The notes under the pieces are model-generated. The model was not told the DNA's origin. It did no database searches and saw only the letters and a program-made list of their open reading frames with translations. From positions 4,922,616-4,986,615 of the forward strand of contig HG738139.1 of assembly GCA_000499405.2 (NCBI GenBank): a stretch of DNA of 64,000 nucleotides, read 5' to 3'. Numbering within the stretch: the first letter of the stretch is position 1; the number at the start of each line of letters is the position of its first letter. Source of the stretch: Onchocerca volvulus. Lineage: Eukaryota; Nematoda; Chromadorea; Rhabditida; Onchocercidae. A program made the position numbers and the translations under genes. Of this stretch, positions 26,382 through 40,098 are shown piece after piece.

Positions 26382-28294
26382 TCAACAACCCTCTTCTTGA
26401 CTCTTCCGAACGCAGGCTGCTACACGTTTTTTGAATTCAGGAAAATTTTCGCGCTGCATCTTCTAGAATAGACGCAAATTTTTAGTTTAGTGAACTAATA
26501 AATTTAACAAATTTAAAGAATCACAACTGCAGTAACCATGAATGGACTATTCGAAATAGAGCTTACAATACCAATTTTTAGTCCACTGATGGTTGAACTG
26601 ACATTGATATTTAAATAACATATTATCTTTTAAATTTTTTTGAAGAATATGAAGTACAAGCCAAATCATGCATCAGTACTGATCAGCTATTGTCATTCTC
26701 AAATTATAACGATAAAATAAGATATCTCCATGTCGACAAATCCCTATGTTCGAAATATATATTCATCATAATTATCTCAGTCCTATCAAAAAATTTATAT
26801 TCCTTACTGCGGCATCAACATTCGCAGGTGAATCATGATTTGGATCCGCAAGCATTGATATAACAGAAAGAAGAATTGTTTCTACAGTGTGCACAGGTAA
26901 CCACCTTTCCTCTGGCTTTTCGTAACCCCATCGATCATCACCCGGTTCGTGCAATATTGATATACACACATTACCTTCCTTGTCAACTGAAGTAAAAAAT
27001 AATGAATCAAAAAATTTTCAATGCATGAAACTAGAGACGAGATACCAGAGACAGACGAAAGACAGCGTAAAATTATTTCAGCATACCAGGAAAAACCTGG
27101 ACTTCCAAGACATTCAAAGTGTGTCTCCTGTTATGGAGTAATCATGCCAGCATCAATCGAGCATCATCCCTTCAAAGGGGTTCATGATAACAGCCGTAGA
27201 AGCCATTTTACTTCAATTTATCCACTTAGTTAAGCATTCTGCGATTGCATCGCTTTATTCAAGCCAATTAATTGCGACAAATTCTCTCGTCATTTAAGCT
27301 GAAGCTCCCAAAGAATATTCTCTACCCTGCTTCAACACTACATATCTGAATGACCAAATCAAATTTTATTACAGAACGTTATATAGGGAAGGTATTTCTA
27401 ACAATACCTTTCAAATTTAATTACTCTTCCCTCATTTGATCATAAGTTATTTCTAGTAATAATGGAGAAATTTTTATACGTACTGTTCGGATGCCAGATT
27501 TCCGAAATGAACTTCATTTTTGGCGGTAACAATGGGTATTCCTTGGGAAATTCCAGAAGCGCCTTAAAAAATCCTCCTTCACTGAAAAAATATTTCCAAT
27601 TTGTATTTTTATTTTTATCTAAAAAAAGCTTTGCTTTGAAAAAGTAACGAAATGTTATGTAAATCTCATGTATCGCATATTCTGGTAAAACCGCGTGTCA
27701 TAAAGGACATAAGCTTGACATCAAAAGCTTCTCGACGGATCTGTCTAACCATTTGACTTCCTATGCTCCAAACTATCTCATCTCTTGGTCGACAGTATTT
27801 TAAAAGTGAAGTAATTTTTTGATGTAGCTAATATTAAAAAAAAATTGTTTAAAATAAACTAACTAAAGAGTATCAGGCGGCCCAATAACAAGCACTTCCC
27901 ATTTATAAATATCGTCACCTTGAAGACCTGCTGAAAACCCATCAACAGGAACTCGTTTTAATTCTGCAATAAGATTCATTACATTTTTATACATTCATGT
28001 ATTTCACAGTATTCTGACATTATTTAGAAATCTTCTGGAAAACACATTTATTTTAAAATAATAAGCTCACATATAAAGCAAATGTATGTGTGCAAGGAGT
28101 GCATCGTAAATACGTAAGTTTCTAACATGAAGATCAACAGCCAGTATTCGCAGAGAATTCCGAATAAATTTTATTTTAAGAAGATTTGAGCTATCACATG
28201 ATGAATAGCAAATGAAAATAACTCTAGAATGTTTGAAAAGATTCTTACCTGCAAGCTGTTTTCTAAGAAGAAGTGCCGACTGCGGTTCACCCAT
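26382..28294 (-). CDS. ubc-7: Ubiquitin-conjugating enzyme E2, UBE2G1/UBC-7 type
   Basis: This E2 accepts ubiquitin from E1 as a thioester and passes it on with an E3. The G1 class is linked to degradative, K48-type chains and ER-associated degradation. Exons (minus): 28249-28294, 27864-27963, 27484-27581, 26808-26986 and 26382-26462, giving 504 nt and 167 aa, the normal length for the class. It opens MGEPQSALLLRKQLA, then VPVDGFSAGL, YKWEVLVIGPPDTLYEGG, FPKEYPLLPPKMKF and HPNIDKEGNVCISILHEPGD. The catalytic Cys lies in NVCISIL. The acidic loop insertion (GDDRWGYEKPEERW) after it distinguishes the UBE2G group from canonical E2s. TVETILLSVISMLADPN and the C-terminal VRKSQEE follow as in human UBE2G1. 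Every junction closes in phase. It is convergent with the nuclear receptor gene (stop codons about 420 bp apart). Confidence 0.96.
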
Positions 28295-30003
28295 GTTCTT
28301 CCACTAGATAGACCTACTACACCACCAATACAGACAATAACCGATCCTTCTCTCGGTTACTGAAAATACAACTAATTAATTCTGGTCATCTGTCAATTAA
28401 CAAAAAATCGATGTTGAACAAAAACGAACTATCACACATGACGAGTGGTACAGCATTAATGATGTCAACATTGCTATCGAAAATAGTAGGAAAATGAATA
28501 CTTGATAACTAAATGATCACTAAGAGTTGAATGATCTATTTTCATAGCTTTCTTGTTTTCCTTTTAAAATATGGTCATGCCTTGTACAGAGCTTTGACTC
28601 ACTGCAGAAGGATGATCAGTTAGTGGTTAATTTATCTATAAAATTTTATAAAGAGATTGATATCTAAAATAAAATCTAGATTTGAAACTTTGGCGAAAAA
28701 TATTAAATCAATAATTAGAAACTATCTTGTTCTATTACTTTTATTCATTCTGTTTTTGATCACGGCAGTAAAGAATTGTTTTGGAATACAAAAGAAAAAA
28801 TAAGAAAGAAAAAAAAAAGAGAATTCACAGCTTAAAGAATAATCTCAATCTTAGAAAATCTGAAATAAATATATAATGCAGCTTGAATTAAATGTTATAA
28901 AAACATAGTTCTGAATTAAATTTTCGAAATCAACGCTTTCGAACATGCAAGATTAAGGATTCCATAAGTAAACAAATATATTTAAAGAAATAATATAGCC
29001 AGCTCCCAAGCCTATCTCAAAATGTCCCTCTAAAATCTTATATCAACGAAGTTTTACGGTCTGCAATTCCTGTCAGCATGACATACTGCATGGTCTAGAA
29101 CGAATGTCAGTGTAGCATATTGCACGGTCAACGGATATTGATACGAAAGACAGTCTCCATCAGTGTTGCTTGTTTGGTGGTGGGTGGTACCGGTTTTCCT
29201 GATTTCTTTTTCGGAAATCGTGGATGCACACTCGGATTCTGATGATGTCTCAAATATTGATTAGTAATAGATAAGTGATGTCGTTTTACTGATGAACACA
29301 GATAAATCATGCAATATTTGATAGCAATAATGCTCTTCAATGACAACACTTTTGCCGTCTTGTTTATTTCGATTCCGGATGCAGATGTTACATATTACAT
29401 CAAAAAAAAGAAAAATTCGTAGATGAGCGGCTTTTCGATCAGCTTGTATTAGCGTATTGTTAAAACCGAGAATAATATTCTAGAAATATTCTGATTTAGT
29501 GGTGATCATATATACAGTAGTAATATATTTCCATTGATAGCCATAACGTCAGTCTTATTGAAGGTCAAATTATAACTCTATTTCGGTGCAATATCACATC
29601 ACAGTTGATTAATCATGTGTTTCGGACTGCCGAAATGGCATCACATTTTGTAAAACTTTATTTTTTGCTATACTACAATCACTTTTTTCGTCAGTTATTA
29701 GTTCTGAAGAGCAGAATATATAAATTATCTAGCTAAAGGTAATTTTTATCACTCTTCTGAAATCAAAAAATAAGACAGATATAATCTGGACAAACCGTAT
29801 CATTATAAAACAGACTTCATAAAAACAATTAAAAGTAATATGTTTCGAATAAATATGTAAAATAATGATATGTTATATGAAATAAATGGCATATATTTTA
29901 CTGGTAGCATAGTAATATTTTTTTTTTTTTTTTTTTGAAACAAGTGAAAGTCATTGTTTTCAAACATTTCACATGTCTTTAAATGAAGAGAAATATCCTC
30001 AAA

Positions 30004-30041
<38 letters not shown>

Positions 30042-32212
30042 GTTTTACACGAATTTATGGAAAGACGGTTGATATATAATTTCAGTTCCTGAAACTATTG
30101 ATATATGACATCGAAACGTATCTGAATAAATGAATTATACTTAACATTCATGGATTCAATCGTCGTATCCCTAGAAACTAAATAGTCCTGGAAATTTATT
30201 TAATCTGATGCATTGGGAAGGACTTCAAACGAACCTAAAAAGCAATGTTTGAATGTTAGTGACTGGAACAAATAAAGTATTTAATCTAAACCATAAGCAG
30301 ATCATGGATTAAAACACATCGGTTTGACGGTTCGCGTCATTGATTTTTTCCGGATAATTGGCTATATCCGGTACACAGTTTCGTTACATTGAACAACATT
30401 TATTATATATAAACTGATGCTGAATTCTAGACATTCGAGGATTTGTCCAGTATTCAACATTTTACAACCAAAGAAATATTAATGTATTGAATATGGTATT
30501 TTTTGAATCAGAAATACCCTATCACAATACGAAATTGGAAAAATATTGTGTTTTTTAGGTCACGGAAGGAACGAAGCAATGGATTTTGTCATTAATAAGA
30601 GCTAGTTTCCAAAAATGTTTCCTGTAGATTTCATTTTTATCATCATCTACGCTTTGTCTTTGAAATTGATGTTCGAAATCGCTAGTTTAGAATTCATGAG
30701 AATTACTGCAAATAACCAGGTTTGTTCTGCGAGTTTCGAAATTATTGTTTCTAAATTTTTACGTGACTTCAACTTATAACTCTCTCAGGATTGAAAAGAG
30801 GATAGCAGCTCAGAGTGCAAATCAAAGTTTTTAGGCAGGAAAAACTTCTGAAATTTTGCGAAATTTAAAAGAAAAGAGGTGTTTAAAGTTAAGCTTGCAT
30901 GATGATAGCGTCATTAGAAAATGAAATGGGAAATTATGTATATCAAGTACCACGCAATATGTCATCACTTTACACAAAACTCTCTATGAAGTTCTTCCGA
31001 GTTTGATTAGAAAAAACCTAAGTTGAAGTTCTTATTGATAACAAGTTTTTACTTCAATTTCATCAAAGGAATAAAAAAAAATCAAAAGGAAAAAATCTGC
31101 CATGAAGATTTTGAAATTTGATAGATTGTGGTTGACAAAATTTGGAAAAAGTTAAAAAATTTTGTTACACGAAATGATAAACTTAAATTTTGTGCAAATA
31201 AAGGAAATAATAATAAAAATAATAATATAATGAAAAAAAACAAAAAAACAAAATGATAACAGAAAAGAAGAAAAATAATAAAAGTAAAAGTAAATATACA
31301 AAATTTTAAAGCAGTTGTACGATGCAGTTGTACAATTTTACGACTGTACGTAATAAACCTAAAACAATTGTTTAGTTTTCATTTTCAATCATCTAATGAA
31401 GTAAGCGGGTATCCCCTATTTTCAAAATTGACAATAAAATAAGATAATGATGAAGATAATACAGTGATAACAGAATAAGGTAATTTAATAAGAAAATATC
31501 AGCGCTGAATTGCTACTTCATTTTCAAACTTTTTATTACGGAAATTTATTATAAAGGATTTATGAAAAAATGATCTTTTGTCGCTAGAGATTTAGGCTAA
31601 ATGCTGTTTTCTAGGAAACTAAACTGGGAAGAGGAGCAGACGGTGACATTCTAAAATTAAATCACTAATAATTCGTGGGTCCGTCATCTTCCCATATTCT
31701 GGATAGAATCACAACTTCAAGTGATATTTAAAAATGTCATCTGGAGAGCTCTGATTATTCAGTCATGGGTTGCAACTAAGAAGTAAAAACCCTATTATTT
31801 CGACTATCTCGGAACAGAATCCTATCTAAACGACGCTATTCTCAGAAAAAGACCATTTTGATATCTTCCTGACTAACGATCAAATGATAAAATGCAATTA
31901 TTTTCTAACTCACATTTAAATTTATAAATTCCAAATTTCCATATAAAGTTATCTGAAAGCCCAGCAAGATTTTACATTTGACTTTTCGCTACCATGTCAT
32001 CATTAGATAATAAACAGCACTAACTTTCTATTTCTTTTATACGTGTAACTATTTCGATCTTGTGATAGTTTTATTTAACCAAAAATTTTCTAGCTAAACA
32101 AACAATGAAAAGAAAGAAATATAATTTATCAAAATTCAGTTAGATTTAAATATAATCAATCTGATTCAAGGCAATGGTCATAATGAACAGGAATCAAAAC
32201 ATGCCTTTAAAT
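28295..32212. other. AT-rich intergenic spacer
   Basis: About 3.9 kb upstream of ubc-7 and downstream of the next minus-strand gene. It contains a poly-T run (29918-29936) and a (TA)n tract, but no exon chain on either strand. A minus-strand open frame at 29128-29349 has somewhat richer composition, but I could not connect it to neighbouring exons. Confidence 0.5.
30005..30037. repeat. (TA)n microsatellite
   Basis: Perfect alternating TA run of about 33 bp in the spacer. A 19-bp poly-T run lies about 70 bp upstream. Confidence 0.9.
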
Positions 32213-34422
32213 TTAGGGCGTAGAATTATCCCTGACTTTCAAACTGTTTAATATGCTCAAAGCACTGGCGACCACATTCATCAATTGTACAATTTCATCA
32301 GGTTTCCTCGAATTTTCCAGCTGTTCCAAGGCCCATGCTAACTTTTGCGTTATAGTATTTTCAGCATTCTCTTCCAAAACGGTTACTTTCGTGTTGTCGT
32401 TATTCTGGAATATGGATGCAGTTCAAGAAAAGGAATTTTTGTATAACAGAAATATAAAACTTCGATGATTTATCAGGAAACAAAATCATTTTCAGCTAAG
32501 TTTCAACAAACACACTGTAATTTAAGCCGCATGTCATCTCCTTGAAAGAGATTTATGAAACTAGCTACAGAAATCAAATTTTAATCAAAATATTTCACAT
32601 TAGAATTAATTAGGTTTATATTACAAAAATAATTGAGAGATCGTTTATCGCTTCTTATTTTACGTTGTAAATTGATCCGTTATAATCCACCTTAGATGAT
32701 GCTGATGAAGCAGTACGTTTAGCCTCATCCAGAAAACAATTCGTTTCTGGATTTGTTTCTCGATATGGTACAAAGGAAATAGGTTCAGAATCGGTGAAAG
32801 AAACAGTATCAAATGGGAATGTTGATGGTGAATGATCGGTTGTTAAACGACATTCTTTGCCCTCTCCTTCATTTTTCTAAAATGGATGATATTTTTAAAA
32901 CTTTCTCCGTTTCAGTGTTCCTATAGTAATATCAAGGAAACGCTCAAAAACCCATAATAAATTGTCATAAAAATTTTCATACCGAATTAGAGTCAAGCTG
33001 TTGATGCCATGGAATTGCTTCAATTGATTTGTTCACAGCATGCAAAAGTTGATTTGTAGTGGACGTTAAGCCATATGTTGCATAAGTAGGTGATGGAAGA
33101 GTAAAAGTTGATGAAGTTTGTAGAGAAGGAGATTCTTCAACCAATTGATCTGATTCGGAACTTGAACAGCAGCTACCACCCCATAATGTCTTCTTCAAAT
33201 TTTTATTTAGCACTGCTCATCTGTTTATTATCATAAATTTTTAGCCTATTTTTAAATGCAATTATTAAACAATAATTTCATGGTATTTTTGCATAATTCA
33301 AAAAGATAGCTTCTAGATTTAGCACTTTCAACTTTTTTACAACTTTAATTGCAGGGTTGAGTGGAAGTTTAAAAAAGTAACGAAAAAAGAGAAACTACGA
33401 ATACTTACAGTGTGCAGAGATCTCGTATAATTACGTTTTCTTTTTTTCACAACCATCTTCAAATTTTCTGTATAATCCTTCGATAATTTAAGCGATCTCA
33501 TGGCTGAATAACATGTTGATAGCGGTTGCTGAAGTATACAATTACTATTCAATAATGGAATAAAGCTTTCCGAAAAAAATTCATTCGACCAATTCCGTTT
33601 AATGTAAATGATAAATGATAATGATAATGATAATTTGAATCAAATAGTTATAACTATCAAACAGCTTATCTTAAATTTCTGAAAATCTACAGCACTTTAA
33701 CAAATTCAGGCGTTTATATTAACATGATTAAATTATATTAACATGATTAGATAAGATCTTAAAACTGGGATCCATGAAGATTAAAAAAGAGAAAAGATGC
33801 AAAAATTTAATTTAGATTTAAATTGATGTTGAAAAAATACATAGCATTTCATCGATTAAGTTAGGATAAAAAGACAGAAGGACTGGGACTCCTCTATCAA
33901 TCACGATTTACCTTCATCTTATCTTAGTTTTTTAAAACAAAAATGATTGCAATTTTTAAATTCCATTCCAATCAAAGAATTATTTGCGTCACTTTATTAT
34001 CTCCTGTTTTTTACGTTAAATAGGTACTTCGAGTTAAGGTACAAATAAAAAAATACCTTCAATTCTTGAGAAATCTGAGAGAAAGTTAGTCCTTGTTCAC
34101 GTAAACTACGCACATTTTCACCCAATTTCCGATTTTCTGAAAAAAAATAAAAAAGTATGAAAAATTCACATAATATATGGAACTATACAAAAAGAATTAG
34201 CTAGAAAATGATCAAACAATTTTGACACAAAACCAGACTAAATTCAACAGGCTTAGGCAATAACAATCCATATTGTCTTTTTGCACAAAATAAAGAAATT
34301 TAGAGAGTAAAAGCAAAGAAACTTTTCCAGATATCTGAGAACTTGGAAATGAAATTTAATGAATTCTTCTCTTATGTGCAACCAAATGCACAACTATAAA
34401 ACTTACTTTCTGGATTGTTCAT
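32213..34422 (-). CDS. Unrecognised 267-aa protein with possible N-terminal helix-turn-helix
   Basis: Exons (minus): 34407-34422, 34057-34136, 33409-33528, 32983-33192, 32691-32876 and 32213-32404 (stop at 32213-32215). Together they give 804 nt in one frame. The start MNNPEKNRKLGENV follows an in-frame stop. Residues about 13-50 (VRSLREQGLTFSQISQELKQ followed by PLSTCYSAMRSLKL) look like a resolvase- or homeodomain-like helix-turn-helix of the form REQGLTFSQI-x8-STCYSAMR. A basic patch (VVKKRKRNY) follows. The middle is Ser/Thr/Pro-rich and probably disordered, and the C-terminus is helical (ITQKLAWALEQLENS, QLMNVVASALSILNSL). This arrangement suggests a nuclear DNA-binding regulator, but that is inference and I do not recognise the family. 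The weakest junction is the acceptor before 33192 (AATTTGAAG). Confidence 0.6.
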
Positions 34423-36673
34423 TGTAACGATCGTTTTTGGCACTTGAATAATCTCGAACTCTTAAAAAACATACAGTAATGTTTTTACATATCAAAATGC
34501 AAAATTGATGTCACAAATACGCAAAACGTTTCTAGATATTACCCGCAAGATTAATTTCACAAATAAATGATAATGTTTTTGGATATTGTGATACAAGATA
34601 GACATTAAATTGTTAAACTTCCATAGACGATAGTTTCAAACGACTTAGAAAATACCAAAATATCGAAATATATATACATTTAAAAGCAATCAAACATTTG
34701 AGAGTCATGTGAAAAGAATTTTTGCCAGGATAAAAAAAATTTCTGCAAGATATCTAGAAATAAAAAGCAAAACTCAAAATACAAAGATCCATACTTTTGT
34801 TTTCAAAAAAAAAAAAAAAAAAAATTCCTAAAACTTATTCGCATCCGAAGATCAAAAAGAAATATTAAGCTCCAGTCCGTGATGAAATAATGAATATGCA
34901 AAATTGCGAAGGAAATTTATTCAATAAGTTCTTCTTAGAATTACAAAAAAAAAAAAGAAGAAAAAAAAGGAAGACAGAAAGAAAAATTCATCAAGCTAAT
35001 TATCGATTGCTAATTGGCCTTCAAATTTTTCATTTTGTGATGTGAAATATTTTGAAGAGAACAGATGCCAAAAAGGTTGAATTGGAAGGGTAATGAAAAT
35101 AGTGAAATATTTTCACTCTTTCAAAAAACACTGGACGAGAAAGGAGACATTCTCTCCTTGTCTCATCGTTGAAATAAATGTCTCGTCGTTGAAATAAATT
35201 GAACGTTTTTTGTGAGGAGGTTGTTCATTTTTTTTTCTTTTTTTTTTTTTTTTTTTCGGGCTTCAGCAATTTCTGAATCAGAAAAAATTAAAACAACGTT
35301 TTATGTGCTGTATAATTGATTGATTCGTCGAACATATTTTACACTGGAATTGAAATTTCAGCAAAAAAAAAAAAAAAAATCTAAATGCAAAATATGTATA
35401 TGCGATGATTTTCATCATTCAAGACAAAAAATAAAAAAAAAATTGATAACGGTCGTCAATGTATCATATACTATGATAAGTTCTATCATTTATATTTGCT
35501 AATATAATAATACCAGAATACTTAATATTTTATACCGAATCTTAAATAAAGATTACGAATAGTTAAATCATGCTATATCTAGATTGGAAAGGATTAAATC
35601 GTTTTAAATCGATTATAATTACATTTGGGCATATATTTGTTTAAGATGAAAAATTCGAATGCATGAATATATATTACTTAAATGTACTAATCTAATTTCG
35701 AATGATTCAAAAGATCAAATATAGATAGATAATATCACATGATATATAAATTATTACTAATTATAATATCAATATATTTCTTGCTATGCATAATACATGA
35801 ATATCTGTATCACGTTATTCGTGAAAGCAGTCGAATGAATTGAAATTTTAGCTGGTGTCATTAATTTTAGCTTATTAATTAATTAATAATTTGAGCTATA
35901 ATTGTCTAATTGTGATGATTATCAATTTTATTTACATATCAAAAAAACAACAACAACACTCGCTCGTCTAATATAAAACAAGTTGTAAAATTAATTAGAA
36001 GGAGGAGAAATAGAAAGAAAATGGAATGTCAAATGGGGACGAGAAATGGCAACGAACGCATATTACATCTTTCGACTGTCCGGATCCAAAGTGTCGTTGT
36101 CAAAGGTGCTATCAATATCACTATCATCTATTCTGGCCACTACTATAACTATCATCAATTCACCATATCATAACATCTAAACTAAACTACTATTCGCTTG
36201 ATAAGGAAAGAAGAAATGCGGCGAGAATGTCGTATTTATCCACTTTTCTCACTTCTTTTACTTGGGAGAATAGCTGAAACAAAGGTTAGATATTACCAAT
36301 GATGTCTTTTAAAGCAACTGAGAATAAATAATTCAAATTATCGATAGCATAAGGAAGTGGAGGAGAAAGAGGAGGAAGAAGAAGGAATAAACTGGGGATA
36401 AGCAAATCAAGGAAAAAAAAAATAAATAAATAAATAAATTGACGAGGAGAGTCAAGTTTTATATCGATAAATGATGGAAAAGAGCGGAAAAGGAAAATGG
36501 GAAGAGGATAATTGATTAAATTACTTGACCACATTTGGTACGTTTATTCATTACATCACGATTAAGAGATATACTTGAGTGAATTTTTAAACAGATCGAT
36601 AATAAAAAAAACTGTTTCAAAATTCTACTGCTATAATGCGTAGCAGCATCTTATCAATATCGATGTATTACAG
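34423..36673. other. Low-complexity spacer; should contain 5' exons of the PDI-like gene
   Basis: The stretch is AT-rich with several homopolymer runs (poly-A at 34806-34824, poly-T near 35227-35257). The next plus-strand exon lacks an initiator Met, so an upstream exon must exist. I found no thioredoxin WCGHC exon here. A minus-strand segment at 36063-36132 reads DDSDIDSTFDNDTLDPDSRK plus M and a stop and could be a terminal exon, but no partner exon was found. Confidence 0.45.
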
Positions 36674-39093
36674 AAGAAAAATTTGGTATACGAATTTGCA
36701 AAAGAATCGGGATCATCCATTTTTGATGGTAATGAAAATACAGAATTTGCGATATTGATCGAATCAAAACAATCCGAGGATTATGATGATTACTTCGATG
36801 AATTCAAAAAAGCGGCAGAAAAATTCGAAAATAAGGTTTAATCATTTTTATAATTAAGCATTATAGAAACAGTAGTAATCTGATACAGAAACTTTTAAAA
36901 ATATCCAATATTAAGAAAGCCCAGAGCCTAGAAGTCAACTGTAATGCTGCCACATCTTGCATTTTCTTCTGCATCTGGAAAACAGTAAAATCATCCAAAA
37001 TGTTTGTTTCTACAACGTAGATTTCCTACCATTTCAGAGAAATTTGATTCCGTAATATTTGCAAAAACAACAATTAATAGCGAATATCTGCGAGTTCCAA
37101 ATCATCCCTAATTCAGCAAATGAGAAAGACTAGGAATCCGGAAACTAAGATTTGGACAAGTTATCCAGGTATTTAGGTTCGATTTGTATATATCAACTCG
37201 GATATAGAAGAAAATTGGCAACTAATCGAATTCCTCGGTTTAATAGCGGAAGATGTACCTGGTGTGTTGTTCGTTGGTCTTAAAAAACACTTCAAAAAGT
37301 ATAAAGCAGAAATGAAAGAAGTAAGCATTTCTTTCATAACCTTTTAAAAGTATTTCTCTTCTAAATTACAAATTTCGGAAGTTTCTAAAATGATCGTAAG
37401 AATTCACAATCATATTTCTAAATGAATTTCGACAATTTCATCTTTACAGCGAATGGATGACTTCCAAAAACTTGATCCTGTTACACATTCTTCCGTCAAG
37501 AAATAACAGACATATTAGTAGCAAAAAGAATATTTAAAGTAATATTATACAACAAAAACCGACACCTTATCACAATCATTACACATTTTCCATGCGTTCA
37601 GAAATTGTAATAATTCCTCTTTGAAAAAATTTAATGTTATTTTCATTGCCATAAGTGAATTTGCAGATAACAAAAGCAGAAATAATCTCATTTGTACAGT
37701 CATGTTTGGACGGTAAAGCAATACCGTTCTTGAAAAGTGACGATATACCCGATGATTGGAATAAGAAACCAGTTATTGAACTTGTAGGAAAAAATTTCGA
37801 AAAACAAGTATTTGACCCGAAGAAAACAACTTTCGTATTCTTTTGTAAGCTTTCCTCATTTAATATTCTTAAATATTTTTTTGCAAGTTCTTTTCATTCT
37901 TTTGCTTAATATTACTAAATTAATAATGCATCATTTACAGAAATAGGGAAAAAGAAATGGTTTTCACAATTTTTTTTTTCTTATCTCTATAAATGATGCA
38001 TGCATAAGAAAATATTAAAAGAGAAGACGAAGGTAAAAGAATAATTTAAAAGACTGATTAAAAACTTGTTCTCCCCAAATAATTCATTACAACATTCAAC
38101 ACTGTTTACTGGAAAGTAGTAAAAGTTACAGAGAGTTCTGGAAACTTATTTTTATATTTCAATGTATGCGATAAATGTTCCGAAAATTAGAATAGATTTT
38201 GGAACCAAACGATAATGTATCCATCAACGGACAATAATTGGATTATAATTATCATAAATTTCTTAAGAAAATATTTAACATTGTATGGCTGCAAAAAAGC
38301 TTTGTTTGAATTAAAACATTTCATATTTCACATAAATGTTATTTCCTTTCAAAATCCAATGATAAAAATCAAGTTATAATATAAATTAGCATATAATGTA
38401 TTAAGCACCATCTGTCAGGAATATTTCTACTTTAAAATGATTGTCTGTAAGAAGAATGAATTTTTCCAGAAATTTAGATTACTACGGTTCCTTGTAGATG
38501 CACCATGGTGTGAAGCATGTCAGAAAACGATGCCAGAAATAGAAAAACTTGGAGAGCTTTATAAAAACAAGAAAAATCTGGTAATCGCCAAGATGAATTC
38601 AATGAATAACGAAATATTCGAACTGCCGATACTTGATGTACCTACCATAGCGCTATTTATCAATGGATCGAGAAAAGTTTGTCTTGTATTCCTTTAATCA
38701 TTTTTCTGTTTTTAAAAAATTTGTATCGATACATCCATGAAATAATGAAATTTAAGATAGAATTTGATAGCAAACGATAGTAAAAGAATTACAAGGTAAA
38801 ATTGTTGAAGCTTTTGAACTTTAATTGGAAAAAATTATTCTATTCTAAAAAATAACTTATGAAGAGATAATGATCAATCTATCAAATTTCCCTTCTTTTA
38901 GCCCATTTATCATACGGAGGATGAACGTACAGCGAATAGTTTCTCTGAATTTATTAAAATAAATTTGGAAAAAGATGAAAAAAATAATATGGAAAACAGT
39001 GAGAAAAGGAACGAAAAGGAAAGAACCAGTAATAGAAAAAAGCAGCCGAAAAATAAAGATAAGGAACAATTACAGAGTAAGGATGAACTTTGA
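36674..39093 (+). CDS. KDEL-tailed protein disulfide isomerase family member (5' incomplete)
   Basis: ER-lumen thioredoxin-fold protein. Exons: 36674-36835, 37177-37320, 37667-37844, 38498-38676 and 38902-39093. The first could instead begin at 36644, behind a TAG acceptor. The first two exons and the start of the third match the PDI b' domain (NLVYEFAKESGSSIFDG, FVYINSDIEENWQLIEFLGL). The third continues with the diagnostic linker DDWNKKPVIELVGKNF, as in PDI before domain a'. The fourth gives the thioredoxin domain FYAPWCEACQKTMPEIEKLG, where the intron splits the Tyr codon. The active site is Cys-Glu-Ala-Cys instead of Cys-Gly-His-Cys. The cis-Pro loop is conserved (LDVPTIALF). The last exon adds a charged Lys/Glu/Asn-rich tail ending QSKDEL, an ER-retrieval signal. 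No a or b domain exon was seen upstream, so the gene is either N-terminally short or has distant 5' exons. It is convergent with the KLHL18-type gene. Confidence 0.85.
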
Positions 39094-40098
39094 ACTAAAA
39101 CTTTTATGATTAACATGATCTCTTTCCTTGACATTTATATTTCATTATCCTCTTTCTATCTCTCTCCTCTTCTCCTCTTATCCTTTCATCTCTTTTTAGG
39201 AAGATTATCAATCAATTAATTTAATTTGTTGTATTTATTCTAACCAATTTTATTATTTTGAAATCCTATTACTTTGCTTTGAAAAATAAAACAATAGAAT
39301 GTCTTATCAACAAACAAATCAGTGAAGAGACTGAAGGAACAATATGCCAGCTGATATAATGATGTTGCTTGTGATAATTTTTTTACATTTTATTCAGGAA
39401 TGAATACAAAATCTTAGTGATCACTCATCAAAAAGAATACTGGAAACAGCAACAAAAATGACGCAAACTTACTACTTTTTTTTAAATATATCATTTAAAA
39501 CACCAACCAACTTTAATCTTCAACCTCGCCTTATTCTCTCCTATTTTGAGTCTCCGAGAAAAAAGATGAACTAAATTTTTCTCCAAAATAAAAACTCTGA
39601 TGATTAATAAACAAATATTATATGGAAGCAAACTGAAAGAATGTAGTAACAAAACACAGAAATGCATGGTTTAATTATTTATTAGTAAAACATTGAAAAA
39701 TGATACGGAAATAAAAAAGTGGCAATGAATTGGAGAATAAAAAATAATGAAAACAGTATGAAAAATCTCTCATCACACATTTTAATAAATGAAAATAGGA
39801 TCTAAAAATTACGAGCATTTTCCTTAACATAAATATTCAGATAATGGCAATCATCAACATAATCTTTTAAAACCCTTTATATAATGATTCAAAACGTCTA
39901 ATTTTTTCGCTTTTTCTATCCACCTTTTTTCATTTTCTCTTTTATATTATGTCGCCTTTCTATCACAAGTTTTTTAAAAAGAATTTCCAAAAAGATTACA
40001 CTCTACTAAATGAATTGACTTATTCTTTATTAGAAAGACGAAAAAAACGACTCACAATTCAAAGCTGCCCGTAAGATATGAGAAAAAGTAATCACATG
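39094..40098. other. Convergent 3' intergenic region
   Basis: About 1 kb between the PDI-like stop (39091-39093) and the Kelch gene stop (40099-40101). It contains an AATAAA-type signal for the plus-strand gene near 39284-39289. No additional exon was recognised. Confidence 0.6.

Noticed and set aside
29128..29349. Minus-strand ORF with a basic, Pro-rich stretch (HPRFPKKKSGKPVPP)
   Set aside because: The composition is suggestive, but I found no phase-matched exons around it and no family resemblance. Not supported enough to call.
36063..36132. Possible acidic terminal exon on the minus strand (SDIDSTFDNDTLDPDSRKM then stop)
   Set aside because: The nearest upstream candidate (36290-36534) does not join in phase and is low-complexity, so no gene model could be built.
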